Shown here in pieces: positions 25,809 to 34,511 of a stretch of DNA of 64,000 nt; position 1 is the stretch's first letter, and each line of letters opens with the position of its first letter. Origin of the DNA: CAZJBS01 sp964544475 (GTDB lineage: Bacteria; CLD3; SB21); NCBI GenBank assembly GCA_964544475.1, contig CAZJBS010000007.1, positions 62,001 through 126,000 of the forward strand, written 5' to 3'. The position numbers and the translations under genes were made by a program. The notes under the pieces are model-generated. The model worked only from the letters and a program-made list of their open reading frames with translations, ran no database searches and was not told where the DNA came from.

Positions 25809-25814
25809 ATTATA
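25809..25814 (-). promoter_or_regulatory. -10 element of the tetR-efflux operon
   Basis: On the minus strand this reads TATAAT, a perfect -10 box, 28 bases before the tetR start. The -35 is less clear: GAAACA with an 18-base spacer or TTGAAA with 20. Confidence 0.6.
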
Positions 25815-25839
25815 CTGAAGAAACTCTCAGAATGTTTCA

Positions 25840-25910
25840 AGTTTCCATGAATCGCAAAAGAATGCCCTCAATGGGCAATTTGGAAACTCTTATCGTTTTT
25901 ACAGTTTCCA
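25840..25910 (-). promoter_or_regulatory. Repeated AGTTTCCA motif, possible TetR operators
   Basis: AGTTTCCA occurs at 25840-25847 and 25903-25910, and its inverse TGGAAACT at 25881-25888. The second and third form an inverted pair separated by 14 bases. They lie just upstream of the tetR promoter in an AT-rich region and are the only such cluster I noticed. Binding by the adjacent TetR is inferred. Confidence 0.45.
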
Positions 25911-25997
25911 TAATATCCGAAATAGTCCAACAAATCAAGTAAAAAAATATTTTTTTGGAGAATAACTAAGAAGAACTGTGGTTCGCAGTTGCTCCGG

Positions 25998-26753
25998 CTA
26001 CGGCTTACCCCCGTTGGCGACATCATCCACATACACGGCGATGGCCGTGAGGTTGTCCATGGCGCCGCCCTCATAGACCAGCGATTTGATGCGCTCACAG
26101 ATCGCCTGCGGGTCCAATCCCTCTGCCACCATGGACGTCAATTGCTCCAGGCTCACATATTCCGCCACGCCATCCGAGCACAGCAGGTAAAAGTCTCCGG
26201 GTTTCACATCCGCATTCTTGACAAACACGTCAATGTCCGGCTTGTGGGCGATACAACTCAGCAGCACATTGCGCATGGGATGACGCTTGGCCTGGTCTTG
26301 GGAAATAATACCCCGGTCAACCATCTGTTGCACAATACTCTGATCCTTGGTCAGTTGTTCACCGACGCCGTCACGCACACGATAAATTTTGCTGTCGCCC
26401 ACGTGGCCGACGAGAGCACGATCCACATAGAAGTAAAGAACGGAAAGGGTTGAACCCATGTTCCGGTATTCCGGTTTCTGGGCTTCCTGGTATACGACGC
26501 TGTTCACGCGTTTGACGGCGCGCTCGACGATTTTCAATTCGCCGGACGCGGACAGGCCGTTTTCGCGGGTTGCGTCATCGAAAAAATCCCTGAATTTCTC
26601 AACGGTCATCTGACTGGCCACTTCGCCGGCCAGCTCTCCGCCAAGGCCATCGGCCACCATAAATAGAGGTTCCGCCACCAACAAACTGTCTTCGTTGTGA
26701 GGACGATTGGGATTTAGGCCACGATCTGTGATGCTGGCTGTGCGGAACTTCAT
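25998..26753 (-). CDS. PP2C-type Ser/Thr protein phosphatase
   Basis: A 251-residue PPM/PP2C phosphatase of the bacterial PrpC/Stp type. Metal-binding motifs are intact: RPHNEDSLLV, VADGLGGELAGEVAS, VGHVGDSKIYRVRDG, LTKDQSIVQQ and LLCSDGVAEYVS, ending with DNLTAIAVYVDD. It should remove phosphate from Ser/Thr of proteins with Mn or Mg. No partner kinase is in the window. It sits 54 bases upstream of the region containing an inverted repeat and the chemoreceptor gene ends there; both are on the minus strand. The ribosome site is weak (AAGGG immediately before the ATG). Confidence 0.94.
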   Translation of the reverse strand: MKFRTASITDRGLNPNRPHNEDSLLVAEPLFMVADGLGGELAGEVASQMTVEKFRDFFDDATRENGLSASGELKIVERAVKRVNSVVYQEAQKPEYRNMGSTLSVLYFYVDRALVGHVGDSKIYRVRDGVGEQLTKDQSIVQQMVDRGIISQDQAKRHPMRNVLLSCIAHKPDIDVFVKNADVKPGDFYLLCSDGVAEYVSLEQLTSMVAEGLDPQAICERIKSLVYEGGAMDNLTAIAVYVDDVANGGKP

Positions 26754-26783
26754 ACCCTTACTTATCTCGGTGGAAGTACGCCA

Positions 26784-26810
26784 TGATAAAGACTTTAACT
26801 ACCTTTATCA
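26784..26810. repeat. Inverted repeat at the chemoreceptor-phosphatase junction
   Basis: TGATAAAG (26784-26791) and CTTTATCA (26803-26810) form a perfect eight-base-pair stem with an 11-base loop that includes the chemoreceptor stop codon. A T-rich stretch follows only on the plus strand. It may be an RNA hairpin or a protein-binding site. Confidence 0.45.
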
Positions 26811-28805
26811 AGTTTTTGTTTTGACGTGACCGTTCATTTTGAATTTCTTGAGCCCGTTTTCGAGGTCAATGGTCAGCTTCTGGAGTTGGTCGGCGGACAC
26901 TACAACCGACTCAATCGATGAGGACACATCCTCCGTAGCCCGGTTGATCGTATGGATATTCTCGCCAATGTGCACGTTCGTGGCCGCAAACGCATGGGCC
27001 AGTTCAGCGATATGGTTGACCATGCTGTTCATCTGGTGAAACACGTCCGTCAATTCGGAAAAACTCGTCTTGGCTTTGCCGGCCAGCGTCAGGCCCGTGG
27101 CGCCGTCATCCTGGCTCTTTTTCATCAGTTCCACGGACTCCGAAATGCCGCGCTGAATTTTTGTGACCATTTCGTGAACTTCCCCTGTTGATCGCGTCGT
27201 TTTGTGGGCCAGCTTTTTGATCTCTTCGGCCACCACGGCAAATCCTTTTCCGCGCTCGCCCGCCTTCGCCGCTTCGACCGCGGCATTGAGCGCAATGAGA
27301 TTCACCTGTTTGGTGATGTCTTCGATCAGACCGATCACCCGTCCGATCCGGCTGCTGGATTCGTGCAGGGAATTAACCACTTCCGCGGACTGGTTGATCT
27401 GGTCCACCATACGCTGCACGCCGGATGCCGTCTGCTCCACGACAGTCGTTCCCTGTTCGGCCTTGTGCTGGGCTTGAATGGCCATCTCCCGGGCGGCCAC
27501 GGCATGGTGGGCAATGTCGTCCACCGACCGTGACATCTGGTCGACGGCTTCGTTGGCCGACACCGCCATGGTGGCCTGGTTTTTCGAATGGGCCGCCATT
27601 TTTTCCGCTTGTGAGTAGATCCGCCGGCCTTCGTCCGATACGGCGTTGGAAGTCCGGATCACATCCTGAAGGGTGTCGCGAATCGAAATGACGAATCGAT
27701 CAAAGGAGTTGGCCAGCCGGCCTATTTCATCCCCGCGCTTGAGATTGAGTTTGGTATTCAGATCGGCCTGATCCATGTTGTCGGCCACGACCTTGATCGG
27801 AGTTGCCAGGCGGCCGGAAATGAAAAACAGCATGACGCTCAGAACAACGATCGTGGCCAGGCCGGCCACCACGATCCAACGAACGGCTGCGTCCACGCCT
27901 GCCATGATTTCGTCTTCCGGAACCACCGTGATCAGACTCCAGTTGTTCGTGCGCACGGGTGAGAAGAAAAGACTCGCCGGACGGCCGGTTCGAGGATCCT
28001 TCGTTTCAATAAAACCCTCCTGGCTCTGCTCGACGCGCAATGCCAGCGCCTGCCATTCCGGACTCTTGCGCGATTCGGCGACGGCGGCCAGGGATGTCGT
28101 GCCGGCAAAACTGCTGTCCCGGTGGGTGATGATCTGACCCTTCTTGGAAGTCAAAAACGCATAACCGGTTTTGAACAAATCGATGTCGTTGATGAGTTCG
28201 TTGAGATAATTGACCGAAATGTCCAGGGCGCAGGCCCCTTGGAATTCATCATCTTTTCTTATCGGCACCACATACCGCACGGTCCACTGTCCGCCGTGCA
28301 ACGCCGGTTCGAGCATCGCCTCCGATGCGTCACGGCTCGCATCATACCAGGCCTCGTCATCCGTCGCCAGCGTCGTTCCCAACTGAACCTCATCGTCCTC
28401 ACGACGCCAATACGGCATGAAACGTCCGCCGGCATCCTGGCCGGGCCGGCCCCGGAAAAACGCATCCCGCCCATCAAACGCATCCGGCTCGTAGACCACA
28501 CCGATGCCCACCGCGTTATAGTCGCTGGCCACAAGTTGCTTCAGGATGCGGGTCACTTCGGCACGTTCCTTCGTCTCGTAAGATTGCATCATGTGCGATA
28601 GCGTCTGCAAAATGACGAGGTGCGAATTGAATTCCACGTCAAGCTGATTGGCATACTGCCGGGCGGTTTCCAATGCCTTCTCGTACGCCAGGTCCTTGAC
28701 CATGCCGCGAATCGTAATATTCACGATGACCGTTGACGCGAGCGTGATCAAGACGACCGACGGTATGATATATAAAAGCATTCTTCGCCGGATGGTGAGG
28801 CGCAT
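26808..28805 (-). CDS. Methyl-accepting chemotaxis protein with dCache sensor
   Basis: A 665-residue transmembrane chemoreceptor. The start at 28805 (MRLTIRRRMLLYIIPS) has an AAAGG site; the longer frame is rejected. First membrane helix about residues 9-33, a periplasmic double-Cache ligand domain (about 40-285) with VGIGVVYEPDAFDGRD, second helix near IVVAGLATIVVLSVMLFFIS, a HAMP domain, and a cytoplasmic signalling domain with the conserved hairpin NLIALNAAVEAAKAGERGKG. The C-terminus has no NWETF-type pentapeptide. No other che genes are nearby; with a pilus cluster in the window, twitching rather than flagella could be the output (inference). Confidence 0.95.
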   Translation of the reverse strand: MRLTIRRRMLLYIIPSVVLITLASTVIVNITIRGMVKDLAYEKALETARQYANQLDVEFNSHLVILQTLSHMMQSYETKERAEVTRILKQLVASDYNAVGIGVVYEPDAFDGRDAFFRGRPGQDAGGRFMPYWRREDDEVQLGTTLATDDEAWYDASRDASEAMLEPALHGGQWTVRYVVPIRKDDEFQGACALDISVNYLNELINDIDLFKTGYAFLTSKKGQIITHRDSSFAGTTSLAAVAESRKSPEWQALALRVEQSQEGFIETKDPRTGRPASLFFSPVRTNNWSLITVVPEDEIMAGVDAAVRWIVVAGLATIVVLSVMLFFISGRLATPIKVVADNMDQADLNTKLNLKRGDEIGRLANSFDRFVISIRDTLQDVIRTSNAVSDEGRRIYSQAEKMAAHSKNQATMAVSANEAVDQMSRSVDDIAHHAVAAREMAIQAQHKAEQGTTVVEQTASGVQRMVDQINQSAEVVNSLHESSSRIGRVIGLIEDITKQVNLIALNAAVEAAKAGERGKGFAVVAEEIKKLAHKTTRSTGEVHEMVTKIQRGISESVELMKKSQDDGATGLTLAGKAKTSFSELTDVFHQMNSMVNHIAELAHAFAATNVHIGENIHTINRATEDVSSSIESVVVSADQLQKLTIDLENGLKKFKMNGHVKTKT

Positions 28806-28868
28806 CAGAATGGCCTTTCGTGCAGGGAATGGTTGTACTTGTGCAGGATCGATCCCGGCGGAATGGAA

Positions 28869-28896
28869 TTGCAATTGGATGAATTTCTCATAAAAT
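28869..28896 (+). promoter_or_regulatory. Promoter of the YheT-like hydrolase, divergent from the chemoreceptor
   Basis: TTGCAA (28869-28874), 16 bases, TAAAAT (28891-28896), 44 bases before the ATG at 28940. The same AT-rich stretch read on the minus strand offers TTGTAT, 17 bases and TATATT for the chemoreceptor, so the two promoters may overlap. Confidence 0.5.
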
Positions 28897-28939
28897 ATAG
28901 GCTTTGTTGAACGACAATACAAGCAGACTTTGGAGTTCC

Positions 28940-29899
28940 ATGCCGATCAGACCTTCCACGTATCGCTGCGCCTGGTACCAGCGTAACGGACATCTTCAGT
29001 CCATTTGGCCCACGCTTTTCCGGCGTGTCCAAAGCCATCCGGCATCACGGATCCGTATAGACACGCCCGATGGCGATTTTTTGGATCTGGACCATTACAG
29101 GAATTCATCGCGAAAACTCGCCGTGCTTTCGCATGGTCTGGAAGGCAATTCCCGGCGCCACTACATCGTCGGCATGGCGGGAAGCTTCATGGCTAAAGGC
29201 TGGGATGTCATCGCCTGGAACAACCGGGGCTGCGGCGGCGAGCCGAATCGCAAACTGCAGTTCTATCACAGCGGCGCCACCTACGATCTGGATGCGGTCG
29301 TGCAATACGCGCTGAATACCGGATGGTATGACGAAGTCTGTCTGGTCGGATTCAGCCTCGGCGGCAATCAAACCCTCAAGTACCTCGGTGAACGACCAGA
29401 CAGACTCGACGCCCGCATCAAACGTGCCGTTGTTTTTTCAGTCCCATGTGACCTGGCCGCCAGCGCGCGACGCATGGCCCTCTGGTACAACCGACCCTAC
29501 ATGAAACGTTTTCTCGACATGCTCCACGAAAAAATCCGGATCAAAATGCAGATGTTCCCTGGCCAGATTGACGACGACCATTACGAATTGATCCGGGATT
29601 TCGAGGCGTTTGACAACCGATACACCGCCCCTTTGCACGGTTTCAGGGATGCCGTCGACTACTGGACCCGCAACAGCTCGAAACCGTTTCTGCCGCACGT
29701 CCGGGTTCCCACCCTGATGGTCAGCGCACTGGATGATCCCTTTCTGACGCGTGAGTGTTTCCCGATCGCAGAGGCTGAAGCCAACGCCTGCTTGTATCTG
29801 GAGACGCCGAAACATGGGGGCCATGTCGGATTTATCCATGGAAACCAGGGACCCTACTGGTCGGAACAGCGCGCGGTGGCTTTCGCAGAAGAATCCTGA
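28940..29899 (+). CDS. YheT-like alpha/beta hydrolase
   Basis: A 319-residue hydrolase of the YheT/EMB8 group. The oxyanion region is SHGLEGNSRRHYIVGMA, the nucleophile is Ser in VGFSLGGNQ, the acid is the Asp in SALDDPFL, and the His is in KHGGHVGFI, the classic order. Family members are esterases or acyltransferases of uncertain natural substrate. GGAG five bases before the ATG at 28940 sets the start; the upstream TTG at 28904 has no such site. It is a single gene; the next gene converges from the other strand. Confidence 0.92.
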   Translation: MPIRPSTYRCAWYQRNGHLQSIWPTLFRRVQSHPASRIRIDTPDGDFLDLDHYRNSSRKLAVLSHGLEGNSRRHYIVGMAGSFMAKGWDVIAWNNRGCGGEPNRKLQFYHSGATYDLDAVVQYALNTGWYDEVCLVGFSLGGNQTLKYLGERPDRLDARIKRAVVFSVPCDLAASARRMALWYNRPYMKRFLDMLHEKIRIKMQMFPGQIDDDHYELIRDFEAFDNRYTAPLHGFRDAVDYWTRNSSKPFLPHVRVPTLMVSALDDPFLTRECFPIAEAEANACLYLETPKHGGHVGFIHGNQGPYWSEQRAVAFAEES

Positions 29900-29911
29900 C
29901 CGGAGGTGGCG

Positions 29912-30370
29912 TCAGTTGGAATGAAAGATGGGAATGGCCGAGCCCTCAACGGGTTTCGGTTTCGCGCCAAGCAGATCCTGCAGCGTGACGTTGGCGAGTG
30001 CCCGGTCCACGGCCTTTTGCACGTTTTCCCACAATCCACGAACGTTGCAGCTGGAGACCGTGTGCGAACACACCTGGTCCGGACCGGAATGTTTTTCACA
30101 AAAATCCGACGTGTACAAACGTCCCCCAAGTACGGCCAGCACTTCACCCACCAGAATCCGTTCGGCCGGTCTCGCCAGCCGATAACCGCCGTCCTGCCCG
30201 CGCAGGCTCTCGACAAATCCGCCCAGCCGTAGGATACGCATCAGTTTCCCGACGTTGGCTTGCGAAAGATTTTCCAACTGGCTGATCTGCGGTATGGTCA
30301 GTCCGTCCTCGTGCCTCCCGATCTGCACCAGACAACGCAACCCGTATTCTTCCTGGGTACTGAATTTCAT
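29912..30370 (-). CDS. Rrf2-family Fe-S regulator of the suf operon
   Basis: A 152-residue winged-helix regulator of the Rrf2 family (IscR/SufR type). The DNA-binding part is MKFSTQEEYGLRCLVQIGR and LTIPQISQLENLSQANVGKLMR, with the wing GGYRLARPAE. Three cysteines, Cys91, Cys101 and Cys108 (C-x9-C-x6-C), lie where family members bind a [2Fe-2S] cluster, although IscR has C-x5-C-x5-C. It is the last gene of the suf operon, two bases after the sufT-like stop. It probably senses Fe-S status and represses the operon through the palindrome upstream of sufB (inference). The longer frame to 30526 overlaps the preceding gene and is rejected. Confidence 0.9.
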   Translation of the reverse strand: MKFSTQEEYGLRCLVQIGRHEDGLTIPQISQLENLSQANVGKLMRILRLGGFVESLRGQDGGYRLARPAERILVGEVLAVLGGRLYTSDFCEKHSGPDQVCSHTVSSCNVRGLWENVQKAVDRALANVTLQDLLGAKPKPVEGSAIPIFHSN

Positions 30371-30372
30371 GC

Positions 30373-30693
30373 CTACACCATCCCGAGTTCCAAACGGGCC
30401 GCTTCCGACATCATGGACGGATTCCACGGGGGTTCCCACACGACATCCACCTTGACCGAGGTCACGCCCCGGACGGTCCGCACTTTGCGGTCCACGTCCA
30501 CCGGCAACGACTCGGCGACGGGACACATCGGCGAAGTCAGCGTCATCTTGATATAGGCGTCGCCGTTGTCGGCCCTGACTTCGTAGATGAGACCCATCTC
30601 GTAAATGTTCACCGGAATTTCCGGATCATAGCACGTCCTCAGCACGTCGATGATGCGTTCCTCGATGGTCAGGTTGTTCTGGATTTCATTCAT
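30373..30693 (-). CDS. DUF59 (MIP18/SufT-like) Fe-S assembly protein
   Basis: A 106-residue DUF59 protein. It has the family pattern VLRTCYDPEIPVNIYEMGLIY, TLTSPMCPVAESL and a C-terminal VWEPPWNPSMMSEAARLELG with the conserved WxPxW. DUF59 proteins such as SufT help deliver Fe-S clusters to targets. The ATG at 30693 follows the sufU stop by two bases with a GGAG site ahead; the gene is followed two bases later by the Rrf2 gene. Confidence 0.92.
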   Translation of the reverse strand: MNEIQNNLTIEERIIDVLRTCYDPEIPVNIYEMGLIYEVRADNGDAYIKMTLTSPMCPVAESLPVDVDRKVRTVRGVTSVKVDVVWEPPWNPSMMSEAARLELGMV

Positions 30694-30695
30694 GG

Positions 30696-31148
30696 TCACT
30701 CCGTGGAAACGGTTTCGTCTTTGCGGTCGATCGCCGCCCGCAACGTGTGCCAGGCCAGACTCGCGCATTTCACGCGGGCTGGAAATTCCCTCACTCCGGA
30801 AAACACCGCCAGTTTGCCCAGTTCTTCCGTGGCGACTTCCTGGTCCATCGGCGCCGTTACGAGATCATGGAATTTCTCAAACAGCCGGTCGGCCTCTTCC
30901 ACGGTCTTTCCTTTCAGCAGCGTGGTCATCAGGGACGCCGACGACTTCGAAATCGCGCAGCCGTTGCCTTCGAAACTGATGTCCGTGATGACGCCGTCTT
31001 CGAGCTTCAGATAAAGGTGAAGATGGTCGCCGCAGAGCGGATTGAATCCTTCCTGCGAACACGTGGCGAGTTCGAGTTTCTTGAAATTCCTTGGATTCTT
31101 GTTGTGATCCAGGATGATTTCCTGATAGAGTTCACGCAGATCGGACAT
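30696..31148 (-). CDS. sufU: SufU-type Fe-S scaffold or sulfur-transfer protein
   Basis: A 150-residue IscU-fold protein of the SufU type. The three conserved cysteines are Cys39 in NPLCGD, Cys64 in GNGCAISKSS and Cys128 in VKCASLAW. An insert between the second and third cysteine, longer than in IscU, marks it as SufU. SufU zinc proteins take sulfur from SufS and pass it to SufBCD. Its ATG overlaps the sufS stop (ATGA), and DUF59 follows at once. Confidence 0.95.
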   Translation of the reverse strand: MSDLRELYQEIILDHNKNPRNFKKLELATCSQEGFNPLCGDHLHLYLKLEDGVITDISFEGNGCAISKSSASLMTTLLKGKTVEEADRLFEKFHDLVTAPMDQEVATEELGKLAVFSGVREFPARVKCASLAWHTLRAAIDRKDETVSTE

Positions 31149-32413
31149 CAGCTGAATACCTTCATGACGTGGTGAATAGCTTTGGCCAATTCGTCGATTT
31201 CTTCCTTGGTATTATAGAAGGCCAGGGAAGCGCGTGAGGTCGCCGGCACTCCGAAGAACTGCATCACGGGTTGTGTGCAATGGTGCCCGGTCCGTATGGC
31301 GATCCCTTCGAGGTCGAGAAACGTACCCACATCGTGCGGATGCACGTTGTGCAGTGTAAAGGACAGCACGCTGGCTTTATCCCGGGCGGTGCCGATGATG
31401 CTCAGGCCTTGGATGGCGGACAGCATCTCGGTACCGTACGAAAGCAGTTCCTGTTCGTACCGCGCAATCCGTGTCACACCGACGCCTTCGACGTAGTCAA
31501 TGGCCGCCCCGAGAGCGATGCCGCCGGAAATGTTCGGCGTGCCGGCTTCGAATTTGTACGGCAGGTCGTTGTAAGTTGTCTTTTCAAACGTCACACTGCG
31601 GATCATGTCACCACCGCCCTGATAAGGCGGCATCCGATCGAGCCACGCCTCTTTTCCATAAAGAACACCGACACCAGTCGGTCCGAACAGTTTGTGGCCA
31701 GAAAACGCATAAAAATCGCAATCCAATTCCTGCACGTCCACCGGCATATGCTGAACCGCCTGTGCACCGTCCAGCATCACCGGAATGCCGCGCGCGTGGC
31801 TGGCCATAATGACGGCCTTTACAGGATTGATGGTACCGAGGGAATTCGACACGTGGACGATGGATACAAATTTTGTCCGGTCGGTCAGAAGACGGTGAAA
31901 TTCGTCCATGCGCAGTTCGCCGCGCTCGTTTATCGGGATCACCTTGAGAACCGCGCCCATCTGCCCGCACAATATCTGCCACGGCACGATGTTTGAATGG
32001 TGCTCCATGGCGGAGATGAGTATCTCGTCTCCTGCCTTGAGAAAGGTCCGTCCATAACTTTGCGCCACCAGGTTGACGGCTTCGGTGGTTCCCCGCACGA
32101 AAACAATTTCCTTTTCACTGGCCGCGCGCACGAACGCTGCGATCTTCTTGCGCGTCGCTTCATAGGCGGCGGTCGCCTGCGCGCTCAGCCGGTGCACACC
32201 CCGGTGAATATTCGAGTTTTCGGCTTCATAATAGCGATTGATCGTATCGATCACGATTTGAGGCTTCTGGCTGGTGGCGGCATTGTCGAGATAAATCAGC
32301 GGTTTCCCGTGCACGCGTTCCTGCAATATCGGAAAATCGGCCCGGATGCGGCCGACATCCAGCGCGTCGGCTTCCGATCGGACGGCCGGCGTATGTAAGG
32401 TAACGGTGCCCAT
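31148..32413 (-). CDS. sufS: Cysteine desulfurase SufS
   Basis: A 421-residue PLP enzyme that takes sulfur from cysteine for Fe-S clusters. The PLP Lys lies in YAFSGHKLFGPTGVG, the sulfur-accepting Cys in RTGHHCTQPVMQFFG, and the PLP-phosphate site in SAMEHHSNIVPWQ. The short active-site loop marks group II (SufS). It starts at the ATG at 32413, which overlaps the sufD stop (ATGA), rather than the preceding TTG. It partners with SufU, encoded directly downstream. Confidence 0.96.
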   Translation of the reverse strand: MGTVTLHTPAVRSEADALDVGRIRADFPILQERVHGKPLIYLDNAATSQKPQIVIDTINRYYEAENSNIHRGVHRLSAQATAAYEATRKKIAAFVRAASEKEIVFVRGTTEAVNLVAQSYGRTFLKAGDEILISAMEHHSNIVPWQILCGQMGAVLKVIPINERGELRMDEFHRLLTDRTKFVSIVHVSNSLGTINPVKAVIMASHARGIPVMLDGAQAVQHMPVDVQELDCDFYAFSGHKLFGPTGVGVLYGKEAWLDRMPPYQGGGDMIRSVTFEKTTYNDLPYKFEAGTPNISGGIALGAAIDYVEGVGVTRIARYEQELLSYGTEMLSAIQGLSIIGTARDKASVLSFTLHNVHPHDVGTFLDLEGIAIRTGHHCTQPVMQFFGVPATSRASLAFYNTKEEIDELAKAIHHVMKVFS

Positions 32414-33714
32414 CAATGTTCCAGTCGCTTTTTCAAACGGTCGTCCAGTTTTTCGCGCACGGCGGGAACACCGATGCGGTCGACGATTTCGCTGGCAAAG
32501 GCATACGTCAGGATGTTGCGTGCCGCCTCCCGGCTGAGTCCTCGCGAACGCAGATAGAACATGGCTTCGTCATCCAGCCGGCCGATCGTCGCACCGTGCG
32601 TGCATTTCACGTCATCGGCAAATATCTCCAACTGCGGTTTCGTATTCACGGTTGCGTGTTCCGAAAGCAGAAGACTGTGGTTGGATTGTTTGGCGTCGGT
32701 TTTCTGCGCATCCGGACGAACCAGGATCTTTCCGTTGAAAACGCCGGTGGACCGGCCATCGAGAATGCCTTTGTAGAGTTCATGGCTGGCGCAATGCGGT
32801 TTGGCGTGATCGATGAACGTACGGTGATCCGCGTGTTGCATGCCCGTGGTCAGATACAAACCGTTGAGCGTGGCCTCGACGCCTTCGTCCTCCAGGACGG
32901 CGTGAATCACGTTGCGGGTGAGCCGCGCACCGAGCGTCACGGTCGTGGCCGTCAAACGGCTGTTTCGTTCAAGTTGGGCAAACACCAAAGCCAGGTGACC
33001 GGCGTCCGTGTGCTCGTCCTGGATCTTTTGATAATGGACGACCGCCCCGGGTCCGACCATCCATTGGGTCACCGCGTTGGTCAGATGAACACCGCCGTCC
33101 ATGGTCACGTATTCCTCCGTCAGATCAACGCGGGCGCCGGATTCGACACGAAAGATGTTGCGCGGTTGAACCAGCAGAGGTCGGTGATCCGGCACGGCGA
33201 GAAACAAACAATGCACCGGCCGGTCCATCGCGACATCTGGCGCGACATTCAAAAACAGGCCGTCCGTCAGGAACGCGTTATTCATCTGGGCAAAAATATT
33301 ATCATTCGAAACCGGCAGGCGTTCGGCCAGCGCACGAACGGCGTCCGGTTCCTTTCGGCCCATGTCGGCAAGGCCGGTCATCGTGACGCCAGGCGGCAGC
33401 CCGGCGAGATCGCTCAACGCGGGCGACCATTGTCCGTTGACAAAGACCAGACGATAGGCCGCCAAATCTCTCCAGAAATGGACTTCGGGGCGCGGCGGAT
33501 CGATCGGGCGATAAGATTCGAAAGGCAGCAACATGGGCTCGACGCTCGTGTATTTCCATTCCTCAAAGCGCGTCGTCGGCCACGGCATCGTGCGGAATTT
33601 TTCAAACGCTGAACGCCGCAGATGATGGAGCGGCGACCGGCTCTCTCCGTTCAGACCTTTTTCAAGCAACGCGAATTGCGAATGGTAATGATGGGTCAGA
33701 TGCTGTGTGTCCAC
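32413..33714 (-). CDS. sufD: SufD, Fe-S assembly complex subunit
   Basis: A 433-residue SufD protein, partner of SufB and SufC in the scaffold complex. The beta-helix core and the C-terminal motif SNHSLLLSEHATVNTKPQLEI, then CTHGATIGRLDDEAMFYLRSRG, are diagnostic. The start is taken as GTG at 33714, seven bases after a strong AAGGAG and just past the sufC stop; a long in-frame extension upstream overlaps sufC and is rejected. The end overlaps sufS by one base beyond its ATG. Confidence 0.94.
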   Translation of the reverse strand: MDTQHLTHHYHSQFALLEKGLNGESRSPLHHLRRSAFEKFRTMPWPTTRFEEWKYTSVEPMLLPFESYRPIDPPRPEVHFWRDLAAYRLVFVNGQWSPALSDLAGLPPGVTMTGLADMGRKEPDAVRALAERLPVSNDNIFAQMNNAFLTDGLFLNVAPDVAMDRPVHCLFLAVPDHRPLLVQPRNIFRVESGARVDLTEEYVTMDGGVHLTNAVTQWMVGPGAVVHYQKIQDEHTDAGHLALVFAQLERNSRLTATTVTLGARLTRNVIHAVLEDEGVEATLNGLYLTTGMQHADHRTFIDHAKPHCASHELYKGILDGRSTGVFNGKILVRPDAQKTDAKQSNHSLLLSEHATVNTKPQLEIFADDVKCTHGATIGRLDDEAMFYLRSRGLSREAARNILTYAFASEIVDRIGVPAVREKLDDRLKKRLEH

Positions 33715-33724
33715 GATGGGCTCC

Positions 33725-34477
33725 TTAGACCGCCACGGTTTCTTTGGTCCAGTCGTAACCCTTTTCTTCGAGTTCCAAAGCCAGGTCCTTGCCGCCGGAC
33801 TTGACGATTCTCCCGTCGACCAGCACGTGCACAAAATCCGGCACGATGTAATTGAGCAGTCTCTGGTAATGGGTCACGACGATGACGGCGTTGTCTTTCG
33901 AACGCAGCGTGTTGACGCCATTCGCGACGATGCGAAGGGCGTCGATATCGAGACCGGAATCCGTTTCATCGAGAATGGCCAGCTTCGGATTGAGAACGGC
34001 CATCTGGAATATTTCGTTGCGTTTTTTTTCACCGCCGGAAAAACCCTCGTTGACGGCGCGTTTGAGCAGGTCCTCGTCCATTTCAACCAACCTGACTTTT
34101 TCGCGCACGAGTTTCAGAAAATCCATGGCGTCCTGTTCTTCTTCGCCGCGGTATTTCCGGATGGCGTTGTAAGCGGTGCGGAGAAAGTACGTGTTGTTGA
34201 CACCGGGAATTTCGACCGGATACTGGAACGCCAGAAACACGCCTTCGCAGGCGCGTACATCGGCGTCCATTTCCAGGAGATCTTTGCCCCCGAATGTCAC
34301 CGTACCGGCGGTCACGTCGTATTCTTCGCGGCCGGCAAGGACATTGGCCAGCGTACTCTTGCCGGAGCCGTTGGGTCCCATGATGGCGTGAACTTCCCCG
34401 GCTTTGACCGACAGGTTGATCCCGTTAAGGATTTCGTGACCGTCAATGGATGCGTGCAGGTTCTTGATGTCGAGCAT
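33725..34477 (-). CDS. sufC: SufC ABC-type ATPase
   Basis: A 250-residue ATPase that drives cluster assembly with SufB and SufD. Walker A is GPNGSGKST (near residue 35), signature NEGFSGGEKKRNEIFQ, Walker B LAILDETDSGLDID, and the H-loop VVTHYQRLL. The SGGEKKRNEI signature is characteristic of SufC. It starts at 34477 and lies 35 bases after the sufB stop; sufD begins 11 bases after its stop. Confidence 0.97.
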   Translation of the reverse strand: MLDIKNLHASIDGHEILNGINLSVKAGEVHAIMGPNGSGKSTLANVLAGREEYDVTAGTVTFGGKDLLEMDADVRACEGVFLAFQYPVEIPGVNNTYFLRTAYNAIRKYRGEEEQDAMDFLKLVREKVRLVEMDEDLLKRAVNEGFSGGEKKRNEIFQMAVLNPKLAILDETDSGLDIDALRIVANGVNTLRSKDNAVIVVTHYQRLLNYIVPDFVHVLVDGRIVKSGGKDLALELEEKGYDWTKETVAV

Positions 34478-34511
34478 GAATGCCTCTGTTTGTTTTTCTT
34501 TGGTCCGTCGT

